From NCBI RefSeq assembly GCF_014117265.1, contig NZ_CP059833.1, forward strand, positions 1,085,069 through 1,149,068: 64,000 nucleotides of DNA, read 5' to 3'. Below, piece by piece: positions 1 through 8,696 of the stretch. Numbering within the stretch: position 1 is the first letter of the stretch; the number at the start of each line of letters is the position of its first letter. The position numbers were made by a program, and so were the translations under genes. The notes beneath the pieces are model-generated. The model searched no databases and was not told where the DNA came from. It saw nothing but the letters and a program-made list of their open reading frames with translations. The DNA is from Corynebacterium hindlerae. Its GTDB lineage: Bacteria > Actinomycetota > Actinomycetes > Mycobacteriales > Mycobacteriaceae.

Positions 1-549
1 CGTGAAAATCACAATGCCTAGAGTTGGCAACGACATGAATAGGATAGGAGCGTCCTCGTCTTTGAGCGCCGCCAGATCCTCCCGCAGCGTGCGGGCACGC
101 CCATTCTTTTCCACAAACGTTTGAGCTTTAAACGCACTACGGAGGGCCACCGTAGCAAACCACACAAACGCCAAAATCATAGCGATGGTCACGATGCCAT
201 CGAGCAACAGCACCACCGATGGTTCGCTATTTTGGTAAACCCAAAAGCCGTCGACTTTGGTTCGTGTTGCTTCACCAGTTCCAAGACCAGGAAGCTCTTT
301 CAGTGCACTAACTCCCTTGGCAAAGAACAGATACAACGCCACAACTTCAATAGCAAAGAGCGCGATGCCCTTCACGTATTGCTTGCGGAGTACATTGCCC
401 AGGCCAAAAACCACCACCGACAACTTGGTGATGAGGTCGCCTTCTCGCCATGATCGGGTCACTGTGTATTGATCAAGCTGACTGGGCACTCGCCGCTTCT
501 TCGGAGCAGCCCCAGCTTGAGGAACTTGCAGTTGACTCGCCACAGACAT
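1..549 (-). CDS. MalF-like sugar ABC transporter permease (5' part, runs off left edge)
   Basis: This is the N-terminal 183 codons of a minus-strand gene that continues beyond base 1. The start ATG at 549 has a purine-rich ribosome site (GGGAG) about 10 bases upstream. After a basic head (GAAPKKRR) come hydrophobic segments around residues 45-70 and 100-130, and the stretch GNVLRKQYVKGIALFAIEV resembles the long N-terminus of maltose-type MalF permeases. It lies 135 bases downstream of the binding-lipoprotein gene, in the same direction, so the two probably form a maltose/maltodextrin importer, with a MalG-like partner expected further left. The family assignment is strong; the exact substrate is inferred from the neighbouring alpha-glucosidases. 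Confidence 0.8.
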   Translation of the reverse strand, partial: MSVASQLQVPQAGAAPKKRRVPSQLDQYTVTRSWREGDLITKLSVVVFGLGNVLRKQYVKGIALFAIEVVALYLFFAKGVSALKELPGLGTGEATRTKVDGFWVYQNSEPSVVLLLDGIVTIAMILAFVWFATVALRSAFKAQTFVEKNGRARTLREDLAALKDEDAPILFMSLPTLGIVIFT

Positions 550-630
550 GAGCCAACTTCTCCCTTCTCACATTGCAATGTGTTGGATTAGTGAGCAGCC
601 ACGCTGCCCTGAAAAGGTAGAGATATACGA

Positions 631-656
631 TGAGCCCGAAACTAAGTCCGGGCTCA
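631..656 (-). promoter_or_regulatory. Intercistronic stem-loop between binding protein and permease genes
   Basis: Perfect 8-bp arms (TGAGCCCG / CGGGCTCA) with a 10-base loop lie 29 bases past the stop codon of the binding-protein gene and before the permease gene. There is no T-tract. Such hairpins often protect the abundant binding-protein mRNA and reduce downstream read-through. That role here is inference. Confidence 0.5.
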
Positions 657-684
657 ACACTCTCATCAGTTAGGCAGCTACCAG

Positions 685-1914
685 CTACTTCAGTGCGCCA
701 GCCCAGGCCTCAGTCTTCTCTGCGGCATTAGCCTCAGTGACTTCACCGTTAGTCAGTGCCTTCGCAAAGTTCTCGGTTGGGTTCCAGAACTGAGACATCT
801 CCTTGATGGTTGGCTGCAGGATGGCAGCCTTGGAGACGGTGTCGAACAGAGCAACTGCTACTTCATCCTTAGAAACCGAGGCGTCATCCTTGAGGTTCAG
901 GTCAGAAGGAATCACACCAGTGAGCTCGTAGTGAGACTTCTGGGATTCGGTGTTTGCCAGGAAAGCAGCGAACTGAGAAGCGACCTTAGCGTTCTTGGAC
1001 TGTGGGTTGTAGCCCGTTGCCTTGGAACCGGAGAATGCCTTCAGCTGAATATCCTTACCGTTCAGCTTGTAGGTAGGAAGAGCTGCGACACCGAAGTCAT
1101 CGCCCAGGGCTTCGCGAGCGTTCTTGGCATCCCAAGAACCGGAGAACACAACGTCCACGGAGCCGTTCTTCATACCGCCGATACCAGAACCATCAACGTC
1201 GTTGACAAAGTTAGGGTTCTTCACCATGTTGGACAGGTACTTAGTTACATCCGCAGCGCTGTTGCCCATATCAATGCCGGCAGCAGCGTCGTTACCGGAG
1301 GCGCCAAAGAAGGTTGCGCCTGCGCCCGCGTAGAAGGCCGGGAGGTACCAGGAGTTGGACAGTGGGAAGGAGACCTTCGCCTTTTCCAGCATGGTGTCGA
1401 GAGACTTGACGTCGTCAACGCTGAGCTTCGACTTGTTGTAGTACATGAACCAGGTGTTTGGCTCAAGCGGGACACCGTAGGACTTGCCGTCCTGCCCCTT
1501 GATCGAGTCTGCGATGGTGCCTTCAGCCTGCTTCTCCAGTTGGGCCATGCCGTCATCGGAGAGCTCGCCTACTGCGCCAGCGTCAAGCAGGGAGCCGAGC
1601 TGGTCGTTGGCGTAAATGTACACGTCAGCCGCAGCACTTGGGTCCTGGTTGACGGTGACACCTGCGTCTGCTGGTGACACTACGTTGTTTTTCCACGTGA
1701 TCTTGAGATCCGGGTTTGCCTTTTCAAACTCTGCTTCAACATGCTGCAGCCAGCCGTCATTGCCGCTCTGATCTTCCTGGGAGGACCAAACGGTGAGCTG
1801 AACGTCACCGGAAGCGGATCCTGCGGAGTCACCAGAGTCAGAACCGCCAGAGCAGCCAGCCAATGCCAAGGTCGTTGCGGCAAGTACGCTGATTAGTTTC
1901 TTGCTTTTGAACAT
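685..1914 (-). CDS. Sugar ABC transporter substrate-binding lipoprotein (maltose/maltodextrin type)
   Basis: A 409-residue extracellular solute-binding protein. The start at 1914 (MFKSKKL) is chosen over the longer frame to 1986 because it gives a textbook lipoprotein signal: basic head, hydrophobic core and lipobox LAGC, with the lipidated Cys about 20 residues in, followed by a Ser/Gly-rich linker. AGAAAGGGA lies upstream. The mature part has the look of the family-1 binding proteins that feed MalFG-type importers (VWSSQEDQSG, KNNVVSPADAG, YGVPLEPNTWFMYYNK, VFSGSWDA). It heads the operon with the MalF-like permease and is divergent from two alpha-glucosidase genes, so maltose or maltodextrin is the likely ligand. 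This resembles the MusE role in C. glutamicum, but orthology is not tested. Confidence 0.85.
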   Translation of the reverse strand: MFKSKKLISVLAATTLALAGCSGGSDSGDSAGSASGDVQLTVWSSQEDQSGNDGWLQHVEAEFEKANPDLKITWKNNVVSPADAGVTVNQDPSAAADVYIYANDQLGSLLDAGAVGELSDDGMAQLEKQAEGTIADSIKGQDGKSYGVPLEPNTWFMYYNKSKLSVDDVKSLDTMLEKAKVSFPLSNSWYLPAFYAGAGATFFGASGNDAAAGIDMGNSAADVTKYLSNMVKNPNFVNDVDGSGIGGMKNGSVDVVFSGSWDAKNAREALGDDFGVAALPTYKLNGKDIQLKAFSGSKATGYNPQSKNAKVASQFAAFLANTESQKSHYELTGVIPSDLNLKDDASVSKDEVAVALFDTVSKAAILQPTIKEMSQFWNPTENFAKALTNGEVTEANAAEKTEAWAGALK

Positions 1915-2320
1915 GTACGGATAGTCCCTTTCTGCACGAACAAGCGAGAATGTCCGCCCATGGCCCTTGCACACATACGCATACACAAACGGACATTTTC
2001 GAAGTACTAAGTTTCACCGTAGCCTAAACAGCGACTCTGATATATAGATTTTTGATGATAGTTATTTCACACCGGTTACAACCAAAACAAACATGACTAC
2101 AACCAGCAGTTATTGTTTGTTCCCCAGCTCCGCTCACTGACTCAAAGCCTTCAAAAATCCCCCAAAGTAGGTATCTTGACCGGTAAAGACAACTATCAAA
2201 CCCACTTATAACCATGGTCGCCGGCCAACAAAATATGTTTTGTCCAACACAAACCCACTTTTAGTTGCGTTAGTTCCCGTAACCTGTGGCCAGATGACGT
2301 CAACCTAAGGACTACATACG
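1915..2320. promoter_or_regulatory. Divergent control region of sugar importer and alpha-glucosidase genes
   Basis: No gene is supported here. The 406-base AT-richer spacer must hold the promoters for the binding-protein operon (leftward) and the glucosidase pair (rightward). An inverted repeat ACAAAATATGTTTTGT at 2228-2243 (6-bp arms) and the palindromic stretch ACCGGTTACAACC near 2071 are candidate operators for a sugar-responsive regulator. No obvious consensus promoter could be fixed with confidence. Confidence 0.5.
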
Positions 2321-3928
2321 ATGACACAGTCGAACCAATGGGTAGAAAGCGCAGTGTTCTACCAGATTTACCCTGCTAGCTTTGCTGATTCGAACTCAGA
2401 CGGCATCGGGGATCTACGCGGCATCGTAACGCACCTGGACTACCTTTCCAGTTTGGGTATCACCGGAATTTGGCTCAACCCATGTTTTGCCTCCCCATTC
2501 AAAGATGGCGGCTACGACGTGGCCGATTACTACTCGGTGGCACCGCGTTACGGCACCAACGACGATCTCATCGCCCTGTTTTCCGCTGCACACGAACGCG
2601 GAATCAAGGTGATCCTCGATCTTGTTCCCAGCCATACCAGCGAGCAGCACCCTTGGTTTACGCTTAGTTCCGAGGCGACACCCAACGCATATTCGGACCG
2701 CTACATCTGGACCTCGCATGCGTTCGATCACGGCGACGGCATGCCGTTCATCGGCGGGGAAACGCCCCGCGATGCCACCTACATCCTGAACTTCTTCAAG
2801 TCCCAGCCGGCCCTAAACTATGGCTTCGCCGAGATCACACGGCCCTGGCAGCAGCCTATCGACGCCCCGGGCCCCCTAGCGAACCGGCGAGCGATGGCTG
2901 ATGTGCTCAAGTACTGGCTCGCACGCGGAGCCGACGGGTTCCGCGTGGACATGGCAGATTCACTGGTGAAAAACGACGGCACCGACAAAACCACAACCAT
3001 CACCGTGTGGCAAAACATCCTCGCCGAAGTAAAAGCAGAATTTCCCGATGCCTTCTTCGTTTCAGAATGGGGCAAACCATGGCAAGCGGTCGAGGCTGGT
3101 TTTGACGCAGATTTTTACCTCGACTGGCGTGGGAATGGGTACAACCACCTCGTGCGTAACACGGACACTGCGCTCGATAGAGTCAATGACCTTAGCTTTT
3201 TCAACTCTGACTCTGAATCCACCGCGCAAGAATTCTTGGACTGCTACCTGCCGCAGCTTGCCCAGATCCAAGGTCGTGGCTTTTTCAGCCTGATTTCTGG
3301 TAACCATGATTGCCCCCGCCTGGCACCTCGCCTCAATGAAGCGGAACGAAAGCTGTTCTTCACGTTCCTGCTCACGATGCCCGGCGTCCCTTTCATCTAC
3401 TACGGCGACGAAATCGGGATGACCTACCGGCAGTTGCCCACCCACGAAGGCGGTTATGCACGCACCGGTTCCCGAACCCCCATGCAGTGGGATAGCGACA
3501 AACTAAACTTTGGTTTTTCTGACGTGGCAACAGATTTGCTTTATCTGCCGGTAGGGGATGATCCTGCTGTCAGTGTTACCAGCCAAGAAGGCGCCAATGG
3601 CACGATGTTGGAAACCGTGCGCAGCTTGATTGGGCTCCGGCAGCAGCATCCTGCATTGGGAGCATCCGCGAACGTCGAGTTCTGCAGCGAGGACGGCCAC
3701 GATGAGCCCCATCCGAAGCTGCTCAGCTTCCTACGAAGCACAGCAGATGAAACGCTTCTGGTGGTGATAAATCTGCACCACCACGTAGTCAAGCACCCTA
3801 TTGTCTCCGGTGCCGAGCGCCCTATCTTCAGCACAGGTGAGCTTCCAGAGATCGGCGAGTTCTCAGTAGCCGTCCCTGCACTCACCGCCGTCATTTTGTC
3901 CTCTTCCCAGGGAAAGGATCGTTCCTAA
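2321..3928 (+). CDS. GH13 alpha-glucosidase-like glycoside hydrolase
   Basis: A 535-residue cytoplasmic GH13 (alpha-amylase superfamily) enzyme of oligo-1,6-glucosidase/alpha-glucosidase size. Conserved regions are visible: YQIYPASFADSNSDGIGDL near residue 15, region II GFRVDMAD with the nucleophile Asp210, region III FVSEWG with acid/base Glu249, and region IV SGNHD with Asp330. Region I reads DLVPSH, with Ser104 where most members have Asn. No signal peptide is seen, so it probably acts on imported maltose or short maltodextrins. Its stop codon overlaps the start of the next GH13 gene by one base (TAATG), so the two are translationally coupled. Linkage specificity (alpha-1,4 or alpha-1,6, or trehalose-type) cannot be read from the sequence. 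Confidence 0.88.
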   Translation: MTQSNQWVESAVFYQIYPASFADSNSDGIGDLRGIVTHLDYLSSLGITGIWLNPCFASPFKDGGYDVADYYSVAPRYGTNDDLIALFSAAHERGIKVILDLVPSHTSEQHPWFTLSSEATPNAYSDRYIWTSHAFDHGDGMPFIGGETPRDATYILNFFKSQPALNYGFAEITRPWQQPIDAPGPLANRRAMADVLKYWLARGADGFRVDMADSLVKNDGTDKTTTITVWQNILAEVKAEFPDAFFVSEWGKPWQAVEAGFDADFYLDWRGNGYNHLVRNTDTALDRVNDLSFFNSDSESTAQEFLDCYLPQLAQIQGRGFFSLISGNHDCPRLAPRLNEAERKLFFTFLLTMPGVPFIYYGDEIGMTYRQLPTHEGGYARTGSRTPMQWDSDKLNFGFSDVATDLLYLPVGDDPAVSVTSQEGANGTMLETVRSLIGLRQQHPALGASANVEFCSEDGHDEPHPKLLSFLRSTADETLLVVINLHHHVVKHPIVSGAERPIFSTGELPEIGEFSVAVPALTAVILSSSQGKDRS

Positions 3929-5616
3929 TGCGTAAGCACTCACCCGACCAATGGTGGCAGCATGCCGTTATTTACCAGATCTACCCCAAGTCTTTCGCTG
4001 GAACGTCCCAGCCGCACGGTGACATCGCAGGCATTAAATCGCACCTCCGCCATGTCGCTGATCTGGGCGCCGACGCGGTATGGATCTCCCCGTTCTATGT
4101 CTCCCCGCAACGTGATGGTGGCTACGACGTAGCGGACTACCGCGATATCGACCCCATGTATGGGACCCGCGCAGACGTGGAAAACCTCATCGATTACGCT
4201 CACAGCATCGGACTGCGCATCATTTTCGATTTGGTGCCCAACCACACCTCTGACCAGCACCCCTGGTTCCAGTCGGCGCTCGCCGCAGGACCAGGTTCCC
4301 CAGAGCGTGACCGATACTGGTTCCGGCCTGGCCAAGGCGACAACGGCGAGCTGCCTCCCAACGACTGGGAATCCGTTTTCGGCGGGCCGGCGTGGACCCA
4401 GGTGAAGGCGAGGCCCGATGCCCCAGGGTCTGCATGGGAATCGGATACCTCCTGGTACCTGCACATGTTCGACACCAGTCAACCAGATCTATTTTGGGAT
4501 AACCCTGAGGTTCGAACAGAGTTTGAGAGCATCCTGCGGTTCTGGTTGGACAGAGGCGTGGACGGTTTTCGGGTGGACGTGGCTCACGGCCTGTGCAAGT
4601 CACTCGACCTTCCCAACTGGCAGTTCCACTTTGAGATGGTCGAGGGCACCACTGACGACGACGTCCCTCCCCCACCCATGTGGAACCAACCGGAAGTCCA
4701 CGAGATTTACCGCAGCTGGCGCACCGTACTGGACGAGTACGGCGAGGACAAACTCCTCGTGGCTGAGGTCTGGGCGGACACTCCGGAAAAGCTGGCCGAA
4801 TATGTTCGACCCGATGAAATGAACCAGGCCTTCAACTTTGATTTCCTCGCCAGCCTGTGGAACCGCTCAGATCTGCAGAACGTGATCGACTACTCCCTAC
4901 GGACGCTGGAGCATACCGGCGCACCGGCCACGTGGGTGATGTCCAACCACGATGTAGTACGAGCCACCTCACGCCTAGGCTTGGATATTCCTGGTGCTCG
5001 GCCCAATGGCATTGGTGCCACCGACCCACAACCTAACGCTACGCTCGGGCGGCTACGTGCCCGAGCGGCACACACATTGATTAACGCCCTGCCGGGTTCC
5101 ACCTACATCTACCAAGGCGAAGAACTCGGGCTCCCAGAACACACATCCTTGCCTGACGTCGCCCGTCAAGATCCCACGTTCCCCCGCACCGCAGGCAAAG
5201 AACTTGGCCGAGACGGCTGCAGAATTCCGTTGCCGTGGACAGCCACGCTTCCCAACTTTGGCTTCACCACCGCGGAATCCACATGGCTACCCCAGCCCAC
5301 GGATTGGGAAGCCTTTTGCGTGGACGTGCAGACCAAAGATCCTGCTTCTGAGCTGAGCTTTTTCAAGAAGCTTTTCTCGCTGCGGAAGGAATTTGAGCTT
5401 GGCCGGGGCTCACTTCAGAAATTCGACGCCGGTAGTGGCTCATTGGCATTCATCAACTCCGCTCGTGACCACGGACGGCCTGATGTCCTGATCGTAGTGA
5501 CATTCAATGAACCATGCGCCGTCCCAGAAGGCTGGGGGTTACTCCTCAGTAGCCAGGATTGCGGGGACAGTGACACCGTGCCCGCCGATACCGCGGCGTT
5601 GTTTGTGCGCCGCTAG
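3928..5616 (+). CDS. GH13 alpha-glucosidase
   Basis: A 562-residue GH13 enzyme, start coupled to the preceding GH13 gene. Region I is canonical (DLVPNH, Asp101-His106), region II GFRVDVAHG carries the nucleophile Asp217, region III LLVAEVW carries Glu280, and region IV MSNHD ends in Asp342. GGYDVADYRDIDPMYGT and TYIYQGEELGLPE are typical of alpha-glucosidases. It has no export signal. With the first enzyme and the adjacent importer it forms a maltodextrin uptake-and-hydrolysis unit. The two GH13 proteins are clearly related but not near-identical, suggesting an old duplication with divided linkage preference (inference). The gene ends at a bidirectional hairpin shared with the convergent GntP gene. 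Confidence 0.9.
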   Translation: MRKHSPDQWWQHAVIYQIYPKSFAGTSQPHGDIAGIKSHLRHVADLGADAVWISPFYVSPQRDGGYDVADYRDIDPMYGTRADVENLIDYAHSIGLRIIFDLVPNHTSDQHPWFQSALAAGPGSPERDRYWFRPGQGDNGELPPNDWESVFGGPAWTQVKARPDAPGSAWESDTSWYLHMFDTSQPDLFWDNPEVRTEFESILRFWLDRGVDGFRVDVAHGLCKSLDLPNWQFHFEMVEGTTDDDVPPPPMWNQPEVHEIYRSWRTVLDEYGEDKLLVAEVWADTPEKLAEYVRPDEMNQAFNFDFLASLWNRSDLQNVIDYSLRTLEHTGAPATWVMSNHDVVRATSRLGLDIPGARPNGIGATDPQPNATLGRLRARAAHTLINALPGSTYIYQGEELGLPEHTSLPDVARQDPTFPRTAGKELGRDGCRIPLPWTATLPNFGFTTAESTWLPQPTDWEAFCVDVQTKDPASELSFFKKLFSLRKEFELGRGSLQKFDAGSGSLAFINSARDHGRPDVLIVVTFNEPCAVPEGWGLLLSSQDCGDSDTVPADTAALFVRR

Positions 5617-5643
5617 CGATAGCGATGTATGACGAGGAAAAAC

Positions 5644-5696
5644 CCCTACGCTTTCCACGGAATTTACCTGGGAAAACACCAGTGGAAGGCGTAGGG
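5644..5696. terminator. Bidirectional hairpin between convergent genes
   Basis: Arms of 15 bases (CCCTACGCTTTCCAC and GTGGAAGGCGTAGGG, one G-T pairing) flank a 23-base loop. A-rich bases precede and ATTT follows, so it can serve both the glucosidase and the leftward GntP gene. A second hairpin (5693-5720) abuts it. Confidence 0.7.
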
Positions 5697-5727
5697 ATTT
5701 GTCGCCACTAAAAAGTCCCTATCATGG

Positions 5728-7164
5728 TTAAAACACAGCAGTTCCCGCAAGCAGGACCGACACTGCGATGATCGGGATCACCACGGTCACCATTGCCACA
5801 TCCTTGTAGGACTGTTTGTGGGTCATGCCGCACACGAGCAGCATGGTGAGCACCGCGCCGTTGTGAGGCAGCGAGTCGAAGCTCACGGACGCCATTGCCA
5901 TGATTCGGTGCATCGCTTCGAGTGAGATTCCCTGCTCGGTGGCCATCTGAGCCAGGTCAGCGCCGAAGGTTTCCAGGGTCATGGAGAGGCCTCCGGCGGA
6001 CGAACCGGTGATCCCAGCGATGACGCCCGTAGAGATAACGCCCACGATCAGGGCGTTATCAGCGATGGAGAACACGCCGTCGCGAAGCAGCGTGAAGGCC
6101 GCCAGCGAGCCAATCACCGCACCGTAGCCGACCTCGCTGGCGGTGGTGAATACCGGGAGGATGGCAGATTTCGCACCGTCACCGAGGCCTTCGATGAAGA
6201 CGCCGAACAGACCGGGGCGCATGAGGAAGATAACGATGATTGCGGTAGCCATGGCGACGGTGACCGACCAGGTTCCCAGCACCGCTTCTAGTTTCACCCC
6301 GCCGAACTTCTTTTCCGCCAGGTAACTGAAGTCCATCTGCTTGGAAAGCACGTAGATGAACAGGTAGTTCATCGCCACCACCACGGCGATGGGGATGAAA
6401 CCAAGGATGCCACGGATCGCCACATTGCCCTCGACCCGATGCGCTGGAATGACGGAGTGGCCGCCTTCGGCGTCTTCCAGTTCCTTCAAGGCGGTGGCCC
6501 CGGAATCGGACCCGCCTGCCGGCTCATACAGTTCCCCGGCGCGATGCAGCGCTCGAACGCGATACTCTAGCCAGATCATGCCCATCACCAGCATCATCGC
6601 TGTGCCGATGAGGCCAATCGCAGGGGCGGCGTAGGAGGTGGTGCCGAAGTACTTGGTGGGGATCACGTTGTGTACTTGCGGGCTTCCTGGCAGCGCGGCG
6701 ATGGCGAAGGTGATGGTGCCAAATGCGATGGCTGCCGGCATGAGTCGCTTCGGGATGCCAGCTTCTTTAAACAGCGCGGTGGCAATCGGGACGATGGTGA
6801 ACGCCACTACCCATGCGCTCACGCCACCGTAGGTGAGTAGCGCGGTGGCCAGCACGGTGGAGGCCATGGCGCGTTTGGCTCCGAAGGCCTTGGATATGCC
6901 GTGTGCGAGGTCGTGTGCCAGACCAGAGACCGTCATCAAGCGGCCGAAAATCGCTCCGGTGAGGAAGAGCGGGAAGTAGTTAGTGATGAACTTGCCCAAT
7001 GCTGGCATGAAGATTTGGGTGTAGGTGGCCAGCAGTGGGGCTCCTGAGAGCGCGGTGGCGAGAAGTGCCGCGATGGGTGCTGCGATGACGACCGAATGGC
7101 CTCGGTAGGCGAGCACGATCAGCACGATCAGCGACAGGAAGATGCCGATCATTGGAATAACCAT
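5728..7164 (-). CDS. GntP-family permease
   Basis: A 478-residue polytopic membrane protein of the GntP gluconate/organic-acid:H+ symporter family. Signatures include LVVLIVLAYRG-like TM1 (LIVLIVLAYRGHSVVIAAP), LFLTGAIFGRLM, YGGVSAWVVAFTIVPIATALFKEA, ALPGSPQVHNVIPTKYFGT and the C-terminal SFDSLPHNGAVLTMLLVCGMTHKQSYKD split here as seen in the family. The start at 7164 (MVIPMIG) is preferred: CGGAGC lies upstream, whereas the longer frame to 7242 would overlap the divergent TetR start. It lies beside a TetR gene and the genes for two late valine-catabolic enzymes, so a short hydroxy acid such as 3-hydroxyisobutyrate is a plausible substrate; gluconate-like acids are the alternative. Confidence 0.85.
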   Translation of the reverse strand: MVIPMIGIFLSLIVLIVLAYRGHSVVIAAPIAALLATALSGAPLLATYTQIFMPALGKFITNYFPLFLTGAIFGRLMTVSGLAHDLAHGISKAFGAKRAMASTVLATALLTYGGVSAWVVAFTIVPIATALFKEAGIPKRLMPAAIAFGTITFAIAALPGSPQVHNVIPTKYFGTTSYAAPAIGLIGTAMMLVMGMIWLEYRVRALHRAGELYEPAGGSDSGATALKELEDAEGGHSVIPAHRVEGNVAIRGILGFIPIAVVVAMNYLFIYVLSKQMDFSYLAEKKFGGVKLEAVLGTWSVTVAMATAIIVIFLMRPGLFGVFIEGLGDGAKSAILPVFTTASEVGYGAVIGSLAAFTLLRDGVFSIADNALIVGVISTGVIAGITGSSAGGLSMTLETFGADLAQMATEQGISLEAMHRIMAMASVSFDSLPHNGAVLTMLLVCGMTHKQSYKDVAMVTVVIPIIAVSVLLAGTAVF

Positions 7165-7231
7165 GAAAAGCTCCGATTCATTCAAATAAGGTGGGTAGTC
7201 GAACCAAGCCAACGCAAGGGAGTCGAGTGCC

Positions 7232-7831
7232 ATGAAATCCAATGAGCGCCGTCAGGCTGCGAACCCGCCTTCTGATACCAAGACCCGGATTTTGGAGGTC
7301 TCGCGTCAGATGTTCAGCGAGCGGACGTTCGCCCAAGTGTCCTTGAAGGAAATTGCGGAGGCTGCTGGGGTGAGCGCCCCGCTGATTATTAAGCATTTCC
7401 AGAGCAAGGAGACCTTGTTCGAGAAAACCGTGGATTTTTCGACGAGCGCGAAAGCCATGTTTAAGGGGCCTTTCGATCAGCTCGGGAAGACGTCCATCGC
7501 AGAAACATTGACCGCTCCCACCACCGCCCACTACTCCATCATTCGCACCATGACGGTGACGGATGGTTCGGAGAGGCACTTGGGCGCTATTGGGGAGCGG
7601 ATCAAGCGAGACATCCTGGAAGTGTTGGAGGCGCGTATTCGGGCGGAAGCGCCATACCCGGAGCCGGATCCGCGGTTGCGGGCCCAGGCGGCTATGGCGC
7701 TTCTTACTGGATTGTCGTTGATGCGTCGCGTGGGAGATACCGACTTTGAGCAGTTCTCCCCCGCTGACATCACTGGCTATTACGCCGAGTTAGTCCAGGA
7801 CATCATTAACGGTCACGAACCAACTCAATGA
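7232..7831 (+). CDS. TetR family transcriptional regulator
   Basis: A 199-residue TetR-type repressor with its helix-turn-helix near residues 20-65 (RILEVSRQMFSER, LKEIAEAAGVSAPLIIKHFQSKETLF). AAGGGAG lies upstream of the ATG. The gene is divergent from the GntP permease, with 67 bases between starts, and its last 26 bases overlap the convergent 3-hydroxyisobutyrate dehydrogenase gene. The context suggests control of the permease and possibly of mmsA-mmsB. The effector-binding half (LDAL-poor, variable) gives no hint of the ligand. Confidence 0.88.
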   Translation: MKSNERRQAANPPSDTKTRILEVSRQMFSERTFAQVSLKEIAEAAGVSAPLIIKHFQSKETLFEKTVDFSTSAKAMFKGPFDQLGKTSIAETLTAPTTAHYSIIRTMTVTDGSERHLGAIGERIKRDILEVLEARIRAEAPYPEPDPRLRAQAAMALLTGLSLMRRVGDTDFEQFSPADITGYYAELVQDIINGHEPTQ

Positions 7832-8684
7832 CGTAGGAGCAGTCCTTGTCTCCGAATCCGGCGTCGACCGTCTCCTGGTAAAACGCAGCTGCTGCTTGTC
7901 CCAGCACCGCTGAGGTGCCCGTTTCCTCCAGCGCGGCCTTCGCCAGCCCCAGGTCCTTGTTCATCAATGCGTTGGCGAAGCCAGGCTTGAAGTCGTTGTT
8001 CGCCGGGGAGTTAGGCACTGGGCCGGGGACTGGGCAGTTCGTGGTGAGCGCCCAGCTCGCGCCGGTGGAGTTGGACACCACGTCGAAGAACGCTTGTGGA
8101 TCCAGGCCGAGGCGCTCGCCGAGGACCATGGCTTCCGCGATAGCGATCTGGTGCACCCCAAGGATCATGTTGTTACAGATTTTCACGGCTTGACCGGCAC
8201 CGATGTCGCCACAGAGTGTGGCGCTGCGGCCCATGACGTCGAAAAGCGGGCGTGCCTCACCAAAGACCTCCTCGTCGCCGCCGACCATGAAGGCGAGGGT
8301 GCCTGCCTCTGCGCCGACGATGCCGCCGGAGACCGGTGCGTCGAGGAAGCGGTGGCCTGCAGCCTGCACCTTCTCCGCTGCGGCCCGTGCGTCAGCCACG
8401 GCGATGGTGGAGCTGTCAATGAACAGCGCACCCGCGCTTGCCGACGGCAGGATCTCCGTCAACACGGCGTCTACCAGTTTGCCGTTCGGCAGCATCGTGT
8501 AGATCACCTGGGCGCCTTCTGCTGCTGCAGCGGCGGATTCCTGCACGTCGACGCCGTTCTGGCGCGCCTTGGTCTTGGCTTCCTCCATGACATCGAAGCC
8601 ACGGACGGTGTGTCCTGCCTTGACCAGGTTGGCAGCCATGGGGCCGCCCATGTTTCCGAGTCCGATGAATGCGATTGTGCTCAT
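7806..8684 (-). CDS. mmsB: 3-hydroxyisobutyrate dehydrogenase
   Basis: A 292-residue NAD-dependent beta-hydroxyacid dehydrogenase that oxidises 3-hydroxyisobutyrate to methylmalonate semialdehyde in valine breakdown. The Rossmann start FIGLGNMGGPMAANLVKAGH, the substrate loop DAPVSGGIVGAEAGTLAFMVGG and the catalytic-lysine segment GQAVKICNNM are all present. It follows mmsA by 12 bases in the same direction, and the product of one enzyme feeds the other. The dehydrogenase superfamily is certain. The substrate is assigned from the partner gene; tartronate semialdehyde reductase is the main alternative. Confidence 0.88.
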   Translation of the reverse strand: MSTIAFIGLGNMGGPMAANLVKAGHTVRGFDVMEEAKTKARQNGVDVQESAAAAAEGAQVIYTMLPNGKLVDAVLTEILPSASAGALFIDSSTIAVADARAAAEKVQAAGHRFLDAPVSGGIVGAEAGTLAFMVGGDEEVFGEARPLFDVMGRSATLCGDIGAGQAVKICNNMILGVHQIAIAEAMVLGERLGLDPQAFFDVVSNSTGASWALTTNCPVPGPVPNSPANNDFKPGFANALMNKDLGLAKAALEETGTSAVLGQAAAAFYQETVDAGFGDKDCSYVIELVRDR

Positions 8685-8696
8685 GAGTAGTCCTTC

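Noticed and set aside
1..472. Plus-strand open frames at the left end
   Set aside because: They are shadows of the minus-strand MalF-like permease gene, which has a clear start, ribosome site and membrane segments.
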